This document shows, one piece after another, positions 22,900 through 34,274 of a stretch of 64,000 nucleotides of DNA. The first letter of the stretch is position 1; every line of letters begins with the position of its first letter. The stretch spans positions 10,369,100 to 10,433,099 of the forward strand of contig NC_079496.1 in assembly GCF_030052815.1 (NCBI RefSeq). The letters are read 5' to 3'. The notes under the pieces were generated by a model, which made no database searches, had not been told where the DNA came from, and was given only the letters and a program-made list of their open reading frames with translations. The stretch comes from Hevea brasiliensis (lineage: Eukaryota > Streptophyta > Magnoliopsida > Malpighiales > Euphorbiaceae). The position numbers and the translations under genes are program-made.

Positions 22900-25391
22900 G
22901 CTGTTGAAACGGCGTCGTTCCGTTCATCTTTCCCCGACATTTTGGTTGATTAAGTCAAGATCTGTACGGATATAGCTTTAGCTATCGGGAGACTCGGTTA
23001 CATTGGAGACATGACCCACTATAAGGTAGTTACTACTATCACTGCTTTATTTTTTTCAATATGCATTCATATTTGGTTTTTATTGCTGGATTAGTGTTTG
23101 GTTGCTGAGAAAATGGAGTAAAATGAAATAATTTTTTTTCTTTAATTTTTCTTCAGTTGGTTGTTGCTCGAGAAAGATGTTTACTTTTTAGTTGTATTTG
23201 GCCTATTTGAGTTGCGTTCTAGTATCAATAGAATAAGATTTTATTTTTTTTTTCCTCTTCTAATTTGTTTCTTGTGTACTGAATGCAACTAGAGTGAAGG
23301 CGGGATTGAAATAAGTTTCATAGGGTTAAATTGGTTAGTAGAAATTATAAGAGCTAGACTATTTGATAAGGATCTGTTTATTTCTTAGAATGTTTTACTC
23401 ATGCACAAACACTTGTGAGAAAGAAAGAAAATTTAGCATAAAAGAGTTGTAGTTTTGAGATCACATGACAGTTGCCGTAAGCTTGCCGTTTAATTAAAGC
23501 ACTGAATAAAAATTGACAGACTTTACTTGCACTTTGATATTTTTTGGTGGGTAAAAGATGCCATTCGCTTCACTGAGAGGAGTTTGTTAGATGAGGACTA
23601 TAAACTGATTTGATTTTTAATTTGCCTATTTCCTAATTCAGGAAAGCAACACATCGTCTCTTTTGTTGATATTTCTTAGTGGGTCAAACTGGTCATTATT
23701 CATTGGATTGTTTTAGTATTCATCTAATGTGGAAAATATGTGATAGTTAATGTGATTGTTTCCTGATACTAGTAGCTTTGTAGTTATTAGAAAGAGGGTT
23801 TTCCAAGCTGGATTGTTGATATTTGTTAATAAACATTCTATTCTACAATATAAGGTCTGATCAATTTGGGTTCTTGAGAACTATCAAATCAATATATCAT
23901 GTTTGCATAGAGCATCCTATAAAATTACAATGACTTTGATCTTAACAATCATTGACCAATTGAGGTCCAATGGAAGTGAGCTACTTGCTTAAACTTAGAA
24001 AGCTTTACTGATTTAGAGATTTGGCAACACTCACACCAGTTCGCATGCTGTTCTTGTGATTGGGAAGTAGGATTACCATTATAAGTGCAATAATGATAAA
24101 GAATATATGGCAATTCTTGAAACTTTTTTCTACTTGCATTTGTGGCCATAGACTTTTCTTGCTGATTATTGTGAGCCAAAGTTTTGTTTTGTGTATGAAC
24201 TTTCAAACACAGATTTAATCATTCAGAAGTCTAGGATAATCTTTGTTTTTGAACCTTATTGCTTTTCTTTTATGTGTTTGATCTTGCTGAATCTACATCC
24301 TTTGTCTCTCATTCTGGTTACTTCTATTATTATTGTTTTAAAATATTCTTAGAACAGATTATATGTCTTTCTTATGGCAGTTCCTCTATCCACATGAAGA
24401 GCACTTGTATAAGGTAGTGAGATTCTTGGTGAAGAGGCTATTATGGGCATCTATTGTTCTTAAATTCCCTGATCTCAAGGATGTAACTGGCATAGGGAAA
24501 ATAAAAGAGGTGGGCTTTATTGATTATTAGGAGGACTGGAGGGGGAAAGACGATAACAAAACGTTAGATCTTAACCTTCACAAAGAAATATTGAAGGATC
24601 TTAGTCTTCATCCTTCAGAGTTGTCTGATTCCAAGGTTGAAGATGCATCCTTCAGTGGGTTAGGGATTCTGAATTTTGTTAAGGACAAATTGACTGTTGA
24701 TGGAACTGGAAACCTTTTGGCTGAAGAAGAAGGGCAGCCAGGAAAAGATGCATGTGAATGCTCTGAAAGATGATAAGCATGTTCAGAAAGTGATTTCTGC
24801 TAGGGACCAATCATCCAAGGTATAAACTTGTTTTACTTGTGGTAAATTTGCGCAAGTTAAGATGGCAATAGAAGTTGAAATATGTGTTTAAGCTGAGGTT
24901 AAGCTGATGTACTTTTCTAAGACCATTCTGAGTATGGCATCAAATGGAATAAAAAAGCATAAATGTTGATGGAGAAATAAAGGTGCAAAATTCCTAGTTG
25001 TCAAATGAGATTTGAAGGGAAAATAATGCTGATGCTCTTTTTGCGCTTATGTTTGTTTACTAGATGAGACATGAGAGTGAAATATTACAAAATCAAGAAA
25101 ATGTTTCCATGAAGGAGGCAACGGCAAGGATTTCAGAATTACAGAAACTTGAAAAAGAGTATGAGGTTTTAAAGGCTGCAGCAGAAAGGGCATTTGATGA
25201 CCAACATCCTATTGACTCTTACCTTGACCAGCTTAGCAAGCAACTAGATTCCAAAAGGATAATATTGTGGAATTGGAGACCAAGTCCAAGTGGTAGGATA
25301 TGGCTGTTCTTTTAATTTGTTTAGTTTCATTTTAGTTACTTCTCCACTTGGAAAAGAAATTCTTTTTTAGGAAATTGATGGGTATCTGGGT

Positions 25392-25466
<75 letters not shown>

Positions 25467-26503
25467 GTGCTAGTGTTGATTTTTGCTGACATACATGCTT
25501 TTTTTCCAGGGACGCTTTCAGAAAGCCTCTGGAGGAGAAAAAGAGAAGCTTTCGGACTTTCTCTATGCAAACATACCACAGGCTCGAGAGAAGCTAAAAA
25601 AGTTGGAGGGAAGTTGAGCTGGAAAAGCAGCCTGTCTTATCTGAAATTAGGAGGCAGTATGTTGTTGAAACCATGACGAAGGCATTCTATAAATATTTTT
25701 GCACATTCTTTAAGATATCTATTGTTATTCTGTAGGGAGGAGGAACATTCAAAACTTTCTGTGGATCTTGAGAAGCTATCTAATCTGCCAACTAGAACAT
25801 CCTATATAGAGCATATAAAGTAGATCACCAAAAACAGTCAAGAAAAGGACGCTGACATAGAGCAGATTTTAAAAGAAACCAGAAAGCTTCAGTTAGAAAG
25901 CAACTCTATTCCAGAACGTCGGGATAGAACTTATGCTGTTCTGGATGAAATAGTATTCAGTTATGAAATGGTTTCTTCTCCTGTTTGTTTCCCAGCCTGT
26001 ACCTTCAGGCTTCAGTATTGACACGTCATACTTGTTCGTTGAAAGATATGACTATATATTTATTGCTTTACTGAAAATGAGCATATCTCCACAGGGTAGC
26101 AGAGAAAGACACAGTTGGACCTCTCTTTCCATCAAGTTTCTCTGTATTCTCGATAAACCCTTTTTTTTTTCTTCATTTCTCTATTTCTTCAAATCACACA
26201 AACCCTGAAATCTTGTTTCTTAGAAACCTTGTATGTGTTTATAATGGTTCGATCAATGAAGGCAAATCCTTCTTCATCATTATCCGAAGCTTATAGGTTT
26301 CTCACTAGCATACATGAGTGCTTCGAACAAATTTCTGAGAAAATCCTAATGGCTGACAGAATACGAAGAGAAATGGCAGAACATGAAAAGAAGCTAACAG
26401 CCATGGCATTTCGAAGCTTAAATGTAGACAAACTGCAAGCTGATCTCAACGCCGTTACAAAGGAAAATGAGTGACTCAAGCAACATCTTAAAGATAATTA
26501 AAA
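22900..26503 (+). pseudogene. CCDC22 (Commander complex coiled-coil subunit) homologue, decayed copy with introns
   Basis: Recognisable exon remnants lie at about 22900-23025 (KICTDIALAIGRLGYIGD), 24381-24819 (FLYPHEEHLYKVVRFLVKRL and an acidic linker), 25064-25292 (coiled coil), 25510-25656, 25736-25957 and 26093-26503 (AYRFLTSIHE to LNVDKLQADL). The order and splice junctions match plant CCDC22-like proteins; I recall At1g55830 as the Arabidopsis homologue. It is broken by in-frame stops (near 22954, 24528, 25824), frameshifts in the coiled-coil exons (near 24750, 25545, 25610), an inserted segment of roughly 165 bp in the last exon and loss of the first exon. Retained introns show an unprocessed duplicate, not a retrocopy. 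Short surviving frames (24591-24773, 25064-25315, 26229-26474) are pieces of it. Confidence 0.8.
25393..25466. repeat. (TAA)n/(TTA)n mirror microsatellite
   Basis: About 11 AAT-type triplets are followed directly by about 13 ATT-type triplets inside a CCDC22-pseudogene intron. The two halves are reverse complements, so the tract can fold into a long A/T hairpin. Confidence 0.95.
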
Positions 26504-27677
26504 CCCTCAACTCATTCCCGCAGTTACAGTATGTTAATTCATTTATTGCTCCATAGCATAAACTTAATTGTAATTGTTTCTGTGGAATTCAAATTTACAC
26601 ACAAGAAGATCATTATATTCACCTTATCAAATGAGAGCAATGAAATGCTGGTTTGTTATCCTTTCTTGTGCCCATATTTAAGCTATATTTACAAGTTTTT
26701 AAACAGATTAGCAGATGCCGCAATGCGTTCATAGAGCAGATGTCACTTTCACTTGATATGAAGTGGCTAACAGGCCTTTTCCCGTAATTAGCAGGCTAAT
26801 GCAAACTCTGAAAATACTAATGCAAACGAGTAATTGTTATCTAGGTGTATACTGTCATTTTAATTAAAATGATAGTGAGTCCCATATAACAACACATGCA
26901 TGTGGTTTTCTATTGGTTGGGTGTTTGTAGATCTTGGTGTAGTAGGTAAGAAATTTTCAATACAAACCATCAAACGTAAGCATAAGATACAAGAAAAGGA
27001 CTAGCAGTTTGGTCGACCTACTAGCTGATTAGGCAACAAACATCGTTTCTTTTTCATCTTTTCTTCCTTTTTTTTCCCCAATCTTGCTTCATTTCTACTC
27101 TATGATATCCAGTTTTTTGGTGTAGGAGGTTGATGATTGGAATAGCATTGATCCGGTTGAGCCATTTGGCTACAAAATTGGGTTGTTTCCATGAGATCGT
27201 CACTATGACCTAGGGAGTAGTACTAACGGTGATGATTACATGCTGGTTTTTGACTCTTTCTTTCTTCAAAATCATTTTAAAATAAATAAATAAAAATAAT
27301 ATGTTTGATGTTTCCTTAACTTCTCCGTAACCCATGAATGGATCATTTAAAATTTGCATCCAAGAGAACCCTCACCTGCCTATCCTTCTAAAAACTTGGA
27401 AGGTGATAAATTATTAATACGCTAGGTGGCATACGACAATTGGATCATAATCAATTTATTGATTTCTTAAAAATAACTAAAAAATCTATCTAGAGATGCA
27501 GGACTCTCATCTTACCATATCTCGTAGCTCCATTTGTTGCATACCCATCAACCACCAGTTATTATTTTCTCGTTTATGTGTTGTTGTATTCTTCTTTCCA
27601 CTGTATTGCCATCATTTTAATGAAGAGTTTATATTAACTTCTCGTTAGAGTTAAACCTTTATTTGTTTTTGCTTGTT
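26504..27677. other. Intergenic region before the nucleotide-sugar transporter gene
   Basis: About 1.2 kb. It contains no recognisable gene. The last few hundred bases are T/C-rich and probably include the promoter and 5' UTR of the downstream transporter. Confidence 0.4.
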
Positions 27678-30600
27678 ATGGGTTCAGTTGAATCCTTGTT
27701 GGAGAATAATGCAAGAAAGTTCATCAAGAGAAAAGATAGCGATGCTGAAGAAGCAGGTTTTTATCAAAATGAATCTTCACCTGCCTTCATTTTCTTGATT
27801 TTTCTTTTGTTTTTATATAAAATGTGTTTTTCCATATTATGACCTATCAAATCAGTTTTCTTAGTTCATAGCCTGTCCTTGATTCTGTATATTCTGATCA
27901 ACATTTCATTTTAAAAATTTCTGAAATACCAAAGAGAATATGCAAAATGGTGCTGTGAATGCGTCCTTTTTAGTTAATCTGCTATTTATGATATCCATGG
28001 ATGCTTGTTCATGTCTCATTCTTTGATTCACATTCCCTTAATCTCATCTCTGTTTCTGTAGAATAGCTTCTATGCATAAATGTAATATTCACCTGAAGCT
28101 GGTAATTTCATTTATGATAAATGAAATTTTGTTTATTTTACTTCTTCATATGCAGATGTTTTAGACATTTTCTTTTTCCCTTGGAAATAATAATAATAAT
28201 AATAAGTTGCCTTATAATCCATGACTTGGTGTCTCTCGTTTTTGAATTCCTTACTTTTAATAGTCAAAATCATCAGGTCGAGCATTGGAAGAACTCAGGA
28301 GTTCTCTTTACAACGATTTTCGAACTTCAGAAGGAGCCAAGCGGCAACAGCAACGATTTTGTGGGCCGGTTGTGGCTATGACCTTCAATTTCCTGGTGGC
28401 TGTGGGGGTTATTATGACAAACAAATTAGTTAGTGCCTTGCCTGATCTTGTTAATAGTCTGCTTGTCATTGCTTCTGAAACCCTTTTTTTTTTTTTTGCC
28501 GTAAAAAGCATTTTGCACACTAATTCAAATAATAGGCTCTCAGTACAAATGAGTTTTGGATCAATAGTACTGAAGTTGTCTCGTAAAACTGTGAGATTAG
28601 GGGTTCAAATTGGGAAAAGAATCTTACACTTGGTTGGTTACAGGTCATGGGAAAAATTGGCTTTAACTTCCCAATCTTTCTCACTTTGATCCATTATACC
28701 ACAGCATGGATTCTGCTTGCCATTTTTAAGACATTGTCACTGCTTCCAGTCTCCCCTCCCTCTATAAGTACTCCTTTCACTTCACTCTTCTCTTTGGGAG
28801 TTGTTATGTCTTTCGCCTCTGGCCTTGCCAATGCCAGCCTTAAACATAACAGGTTACGAGCCGGACTTCAGCAATTTTTTTTTTTATCACCAAGTAATTT
28901 GTCTTTTTTTTTTTTTCTCATTTCCTTGCTCTTTTGTTCATGTGCAGTGTTGGTTTCTATCAAATGGCTAAAATTGCAGTCACTCCTACAATTGTTCTTG
29001 CAGAGTTTGTCCTGCTCAGGAAAGCAATTTCATATAGAAAGGTTAGCATTACATTTCCAAGCAGACATAATATTTCCTGATACGATGGATCCAAACCATA
29101 AAAATACTCTAAATTTTAACAAAGCATAACAACCTTGCAGGTTTTGTCTCTAGTTATTGTTTCAGTAGGTGTGGCGATTGCAACAGTAACAGATTTACAA
29201 TTCAACTTCCTTGGCGCTTGCATTGCAATTGCCTGGATAATTCCAAGCGCTACAAACAAAATTCTTTGGTCGAATCTGCAACAACAAGCTAATTGGACTG
29301 CTCTTGCGTAAGTAAACAAGATGCAAAATTTATATGTTGTTATTCAAAGAAAATGCCCGATAAATGGAGAAGTATTTTAGTACCTATTAAGGAGACAATG
29401 AGTATTTTAGTACCTATCTTTTTTATTAGAAGCTTGATGGAGAAATATAGAGATATGAAAAAAGATCTATACATGATTTTTATCGATTTAGAGAAGGCTT
29501 ATGATAGTGTTCTAATAGATATCTTATGTGGAGTGTTAGAGCAAAAGAGGATATCTATTAGGTACATACAGGTGTTAAAAGATATGTGTAAAGGAGTAAC
29601 TACTATTGTGGGCACAATGAGAGGGGACACGAGATTTTCCTATCTCAATTGGATTACACCAAGATTCAGCTGTAAGCCCTTATATTTTTACATTAATTTT
29701 AGATGAATTGACGAAACATATACAAGAGAGTATTCCTTGGTGCATGATGTTTGCAGATGATATAGTTCTAATAGATGAGACGCGAGAAAGAGTCAATAGA
29801 AAGCTAGAGCTTTGGAAAAGTACTCTAGAGTCAAAGAGTTTTAAGTTAAATAAAAAGAATACGTGTATTGCAAGTTCAGCGAGGGCCGAACTAGTGATAG
29901 GAAATGAGTTAGTTTGGATAGAGTGGTACTGTCCCAAAATAATCACTTTAAATATCTCAGCTCAATTCTTCAAGTAGATGAGGGATGTGAGGAGGATGTT
30001 AGTCATAGGATTAAAGCCGGATGGTTGAAGTAGAGAAGTGCCACAGAACTTTTATGTGATCACAAGATTCCCAATAAATTAAAAGGAAAATTTTACCGTA
30101 CAGCTATATGATCGGCCATATTATATGATAGTGAGTGTTAGGCACTGAAGGAGTCGTATGTATATAAGATAAGAGTTGCGGAGATGAGAATGTTAAGGTG
30201 GATGAGTGGTCATACTAGACTAGATAAAGTCCGTAATGAAAGTATTAGAGAAAAGGTAGGAGTGGTGCTAATTGAGAATAAGTTAAGAGAAGAGAGATTG
30301 AGGTGGTTAGGTCATGTGAAGTGTAGACATACGGAGGCTCCAATTATACAAGTAGAGCACATTACGTTAGAGGATAGAAAGGAAAAAGAAAAAGGTAGAC
30401 CTAAACTGACTTGGAGGAGAGTAGTACAACATGATCTAGAAGCATTACAAATTTCTGAGGATTTAACCCAAAATCGTTTAGAATGAAGAAAGAGAATCCA
30501 TATAGCCGATCCGAAATTCTTGAAATAAAAGTTGAGTTGAGTTATATTCTATTTATGACGGGTTCGAGCCAAAGAAAGACTCTTTGCAAAGCAGGGGGTA

Positions 30601-31272
30601 AGCTACGCACATCTGCTCTCCTCAAAATCCACAAGTGTAGGATGCTTTGTGGACTAGGTAACCCTTTTTATTCTAAATTGCGACAGTTCATTTTAACAAG
30701 ATGTGATTTTCATGTGTAGGTTGATGTGGAAGACTACACCAGTAACAATACTGTTTTTATTAGCCTTGATGCCATGGCTGGATCCACCAGGGGCGTTATT
30801 GTTCAAGTGGACTGTACACAACTCATCTGCAATTTTCATATCAGCTCTTTTGGGATTTCTCCTACAATGGTCTGGTGCTTTGGCTCTTGGGTGAGACCCT
30901 AAGCTTCTATCTACATAAGGAGTTGAGTGTTTGTTGATTTTCAATTAACTAATACAAACAATAATGTTATGATGCAGGGCCACATCTGCAACCTCTCACG
31001 TGGTTTTAGGACAATTTAAGACTTGTGTGATTTTATTGGGTGGATATCTGATTTTCAGTTCAGATCCTGGAATTGTGAGCATTGGTGGAGCTATCATAGC
31101 CCTATGTGGAATGTCAGCTTATACATCACTCAACTTAAAAGAGTCGCATGAAAATTGGACCAACCAAATTCAGAACCAAATCTTACCTTCATCAAAATCC
31201 AAAACAGAACCTAAAGCAGCTCGTGAAGAGAGCACAAACTCAGAAGTAACTAGTAGTGCAAATATTGCCTAG
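27678..31272 (+). CDS. Nucleotide-sugar/triose-phosphate-type transporter family protein
   Basis: Seven coding exons: 27678-27756, 28277-28428, 28644-28852, 28948-29041, 29141-29307, 30720-30890 and 30978-31272, totalling 1167 nt or 388 residues. All introns are GT-AG. The N-terminus is hydrophilic (MGSVESLLENNARKFIKRKD), followed by about ten hydrophobic segments of the drug/metabolite superfamily (TPT/EamA fold). Conserved blocks include VAMTFNFLVAVGVIMTNKL, SVGFYQMAKIAVTPTIVL and SATSHVVLGQFKTCVILLGG. The C-terminal tail is hydrophilic and variable. This matches the plant nucleotide/sugar transporter family; At5g55950 and At5g57100 are the Arabidopsis relatives I recall. Golgi location and substrate cannot be read from the sequence. 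Intron 5 is enlarged by an RTE fragment and a SINE remnant. Confidence 0.9.
29335..30540 (+). mobile_element. RTE-type LINE fragment in the transporter's intron 5, sense orientation
   Basis: This fragment encodes pieces of an RTE-clade reverse transcriptase: MPDKWR, then [11 protein letters not shown], then the MFADD active-site region near 29745-29760, and the C-terminal block [19 protein letters not shown]. It ends in a TTGAGTTGAGTT motif around 30525-30538, the typical plant RTE 3' terminus. Relative to the copy at 40-42 kb it lacks about 60 residues in the middle of RT and has many stops. It is 5'-truncated and old, and a target-site duplication was not found. Confidence 0.85.
30545..30670 (+). 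mobile_element. tRNA-derived SINE remnant (Au-SINE-like)
   Basis: It contains a B-box-like element (GGGTTCGAGCC at about 30559) followed by CTCTTTGCAAAGCAGGG and GGTAAGCTACGCACAT, closely resembling the shared body of plant Au-type SINEs. The A-box half is missing. It directly abuts the RTE 3' end, which may reflect co-insertion or a shared 3' tail. Confidence 0.6.
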
Positions 31273-31829
31273 GATGTGATTTTTTTATTCAACTAGTGAA
31301 ACATATGTACAGAAAAAAGATTTGTTGTGTTAAATATGATGGTTCATTCTTACACACTACTAAATTCTTTTAGCCAAAAGTTAAAAATAAATAAATAAAT
31401 AAATAAATAAAAGAAACCTTGAATAAGTATTGTATTGAGAGAAAAGTAGAATGGAAAAGAGTCATAATGCTCATTGCTCCATGCCCCCTGCTTAAGTCTA
31501 TTATCATTACAAATAATGGCCTTTTTCTACCTGATGCAATGCATCAATGCAAGTTCAAGTCTGCATAAGGAAAGCAAATAAGCAACAGCGTTAAACAACA
31601 AATGATTGACACAACAATGGACAAGAAGTTAAATCCATTATCAACTATCAATAAATAACCCATAAAAATGAATGATATTCATATCCTTTATAATGAATCA
31701 TTTTTGCAGCTTACAACAAGGCCTCTTATACAGAAAATTCACGCCCAGTTAAAATCACAAATTCCCACTCAGCATAACAGATCTCAGTATGGAGCTAAAT
31801 AGTCTCAAAATAACATGAATAAAAAAAAA
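31273..31829. other. Convergent 3' flanks of the transporter and PNO1 genes
   Basis: Short intergenic stretch with the 3' UTRs of both genes and a small (AAAT)n run near 31387-31410. No gene is seen. Confidence 0.5.
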
Positions 31830-32504
31830 TTAAAACCTCTCTGCCAGTCTAGCAGTAACTTGTCTAAGCTTTGAGTATACCTTACCAGCAGGGGACCCTA
31901 AAATAAGGCTACAGAGAGAATCCCTTGCAATTTTAATGTTTTGAAAAGATCCTAATATGTGAATCTTGGTATCAGCAATCACAATCCTTGTTTTTGTGGC
32001 ATTCTCAATAGCAAACTTTGTTTTGCCACCTTTACCTGACAATCTTCCAATGGCACGAGACAAGTGCTCACCTCTAAGAGTTTTAACATCTTTGATTTCA
32101 AAAGATTCCACATATAGCTCATCCAATCGCAAAAGAGCAATAGCATCTATAATATCAAAACCTAACATGAAAGCATGTGCAAAATCTGCACACTTCTGTA
32201 GGTTGCTGATGTCAGGTGTATCTGGTCGGGTTTTTAATTCAATCTTTCTAGCTTTGAGATTCATACGGATATCAATCTTCATCTGCTCATATATTGGAGT
32301 GTAGATTTCCATCCATGCCTTCTTGAGTGGTGAATGCCTATGTGGTGGAACTGAAACCTTTCTAAACTGAACTCGACCGTCAGACATTTCATGGGCCTTC
32401 AAAGGCTCAAACTTTGGCTTAGATGGCAAAGACGCAGATTTTGTCCCCAATCCATTTGGGATTTCTTCTACTTCCATTGAAGCAGGGGCTTCACCAGACT
32501 GCAT
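31830..32504 (-). CDS. PNO1: PNO1/Dim2 KH-domain ribosome assembly factor
   Basis: A single-exon frame for a PNO1 (partner of NOB1) protein of 224 residues from the ATG at 32504. An ATG at 32531 would add nine residues, but it falls inside a likely splice acceptor (TTTTTGTCATGGCAG) of a 5' UTR intron whose donor is near 33068, so the inner ATG is preferred. Conserved blocks are FEPLKAHEMSDGRVQFRKV, KKAWMEIYTPIYEQMKIDIR, the KH-like SGKGGKTKFAIENATKTRIV and the C-terminal SPAGKVYSKLR. In yeast and human the family helps NOB1 mature 18S rRNA in the nucleolus and late pre-40S particles. The Arabidopsis homologue I recall is At3g13230. Confidence 0.93.
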   Translation of the reverse strand: MQSGEAPASMEVEEIPNGLGTKSASLPSKPKFEPLKAHEMSDGRVQFRKVSVPPHRHSPLKKAWMEIYTPIYEQMKIDIRMNLKARKIELKTRPDTPDISNLQKCADFAHAFMLGFDIIDAIALLRLDELYVESFEIKDVKTLRGEHLSRAIGRLSGKGGKTKFAIENATKTRIVIADTKIHILGSFQNIKIARDSLCSLILGSPAGKVYSKLRQVTARLAERF

Positions 32505-34274
32505 CTTGATTACACCACCAAGATCTGCCATGACAAAAAGTTTGATTTACGATCATTCATTAGATAAAACCATCCAAAAAGCTCCAACAGCATTAAGTCT
32601 AATATAAAAAATTAAAATTAATTACACAATACAGTAATAGAACTTATGAAACAGAGGAATTATGATATTAGATGTAAATTGGAGTCGAAATTTTCTTTGT
32701 TTGAATCAAAAGCCAAATAGAAAACACAGACAAATTGGGATTTTTCCTCACAGAACTAGCTTCCTTCAACACCACTTCTAAAACTTCAACAACAAAAATT
32801 GACTTACAATCACAGAGGAAGAGTATCTTCAATCTACATCTATCTTCATAAATCAGCATGAATAACAACCCCCAAAAGACCAAAGATTATTTACCACAAC
32901 TTCAAAAAAATAATACCGTTCGATTCAATTAAAGAGGCCCTGTCCCCGAACAGGAATCCAAGTGAAATCGATCTGTTTAAGCTCATCATCACCGCAACAT
33001 TTGCACATATACACATACTATAGGCGGATGCAAATACAAACAAAAAAGAGCAGAGAGGCAGAGCATACCAGGAGTCAGGAGAGGCGATGATCAGCAGCCG
33101 CGAGTAGCGTGAGCATGTGTCACAAGGCGAGGTTTTATTAGGTTTTAAGAGCGGCACCCTGAGAGCTGTTAATGGGCTGGGCTCCATGCATAGATTTGAA
33201 GGCCACGCTTCCTTGTCAAAAGATATTTTTTCCCCTCATCGTCAAAAGAAGCAATTTTTTTTTTTAATTAAGATTTTAATTTGTATTATTAAACTATTTT
33301 TTTTCTTATTGAAATTCCCATTTTTGTCAAGCAAAATATCATGGGATTTAATGTGTATATGCTAGTTATTTTTTAATTAAATTAAATTAATTTTTATTAA
33401 AATAATTTATTTATACCTAAAAAATAATTACATATTAAAAAAAACAATATATTAAAAATTTAAATTTTCAAACCAACAGTATGGTAATCAATTTAATATT
33501 TTTAGATATTTAACCTAATTGAATTTATTAAGATTAAGTTGGAGTTATATATAATTGGCCATGAATTTGAAAAATAATTTACGTATTAGATTCAAATTTT
33601 ATATATTAAATATTTATTTTTTAAATTTAATTATATAAATAATTAATTAAATATAAAATATATATTTTATAATAATATGTATTATATTTTAAATAAATAA
33701 AATTAAAATATTTTTAAATATAAATTATTAATAAAATTATATATTTTATATATAAAATATATAATTAAACAAATTTAATATTATTCAAATAATAATTATT
33801 AAATTTGAGATAAATTTAAATAAATTAAAATAAATTTTAATTAAATTTAAAATATATTTAAATATTAGAATGATAACCGTATTTAGGTGAGTGATTTTTA
33901 TAAATATTAAATAAAAAATGTAGTTATTCATTTTAATTATTTTGATAAAGATATTTTAATAATTCATTACAATTTTTCTTAACACAATTGTCTGAATTCT
34001 AATTACAGATAAACTGGGGGATTGATTTAATTTACAAAGAAGTCCCTAATCCATGGCTGGCATAATATGAAATCGGTGGATATAGGTGTCTATTTGTTAA
34101 AGTATCAATGGCAAACTGGAGATTTTAATATTCACGCAATCTCTTCTATTTACCACTCACCTTCGAAACCCTAATCCTCGTTTTTTCTTCATCGAAATAC
34201 AACCCCAAGCTTCTGTCTATCGAAAGATTTTTTTCCGATCACTCTCTCGTGAAATTTCAACTTAAATTAGCGAT
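32505..34274. other. PNO1 leader and divergent region before the RRM gene
   Basis: Minus-strand 5' UTR exon of PNO1 at about 33069-33140 with a GT donor at 33067-33068, and the leader intron between it and the CDS. From 33240 to 34000 the sequence is extremely A/T-rich with no frames. A pyrimidine-rich leader for the RRM gene lies at 34140-34274. Confidence 0.5.

Noticed and set aside
22518..22940. 140-codon Pro/Thr/His-rich minus-strand frame
   Set aside because: It comes from a GTG-rich, G+C-rich island, has no domain, and runs antisense to the pseudogene exon.
23949..24206. 85-codon minus-strand frame with several Cys and Gln
   Set aside because: It lies inside a CCDC22-pseudogene intron and I recognise no domain; a TE scrap is possible but unsupported.
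25391..25579. 62-codon minus-strand frame ending in long Ile and Leu runs
   Set aside because: It is a translation of the (TAA)n/(TTA)n microsatellite and part of a CCDC22 remnant exon on the other strand.
30555..30580. B-box-like sequence suggesting a tRNA gene
   Set aside because: No A box, no cloverleaf and no CCA-proximal stem; it fits a SINE body.
29293..30719. Several short frames that could be taken for host genes in the transporter intron
   Set aside because: They are fragments of an RTE reverse transcriptase and a SINE.
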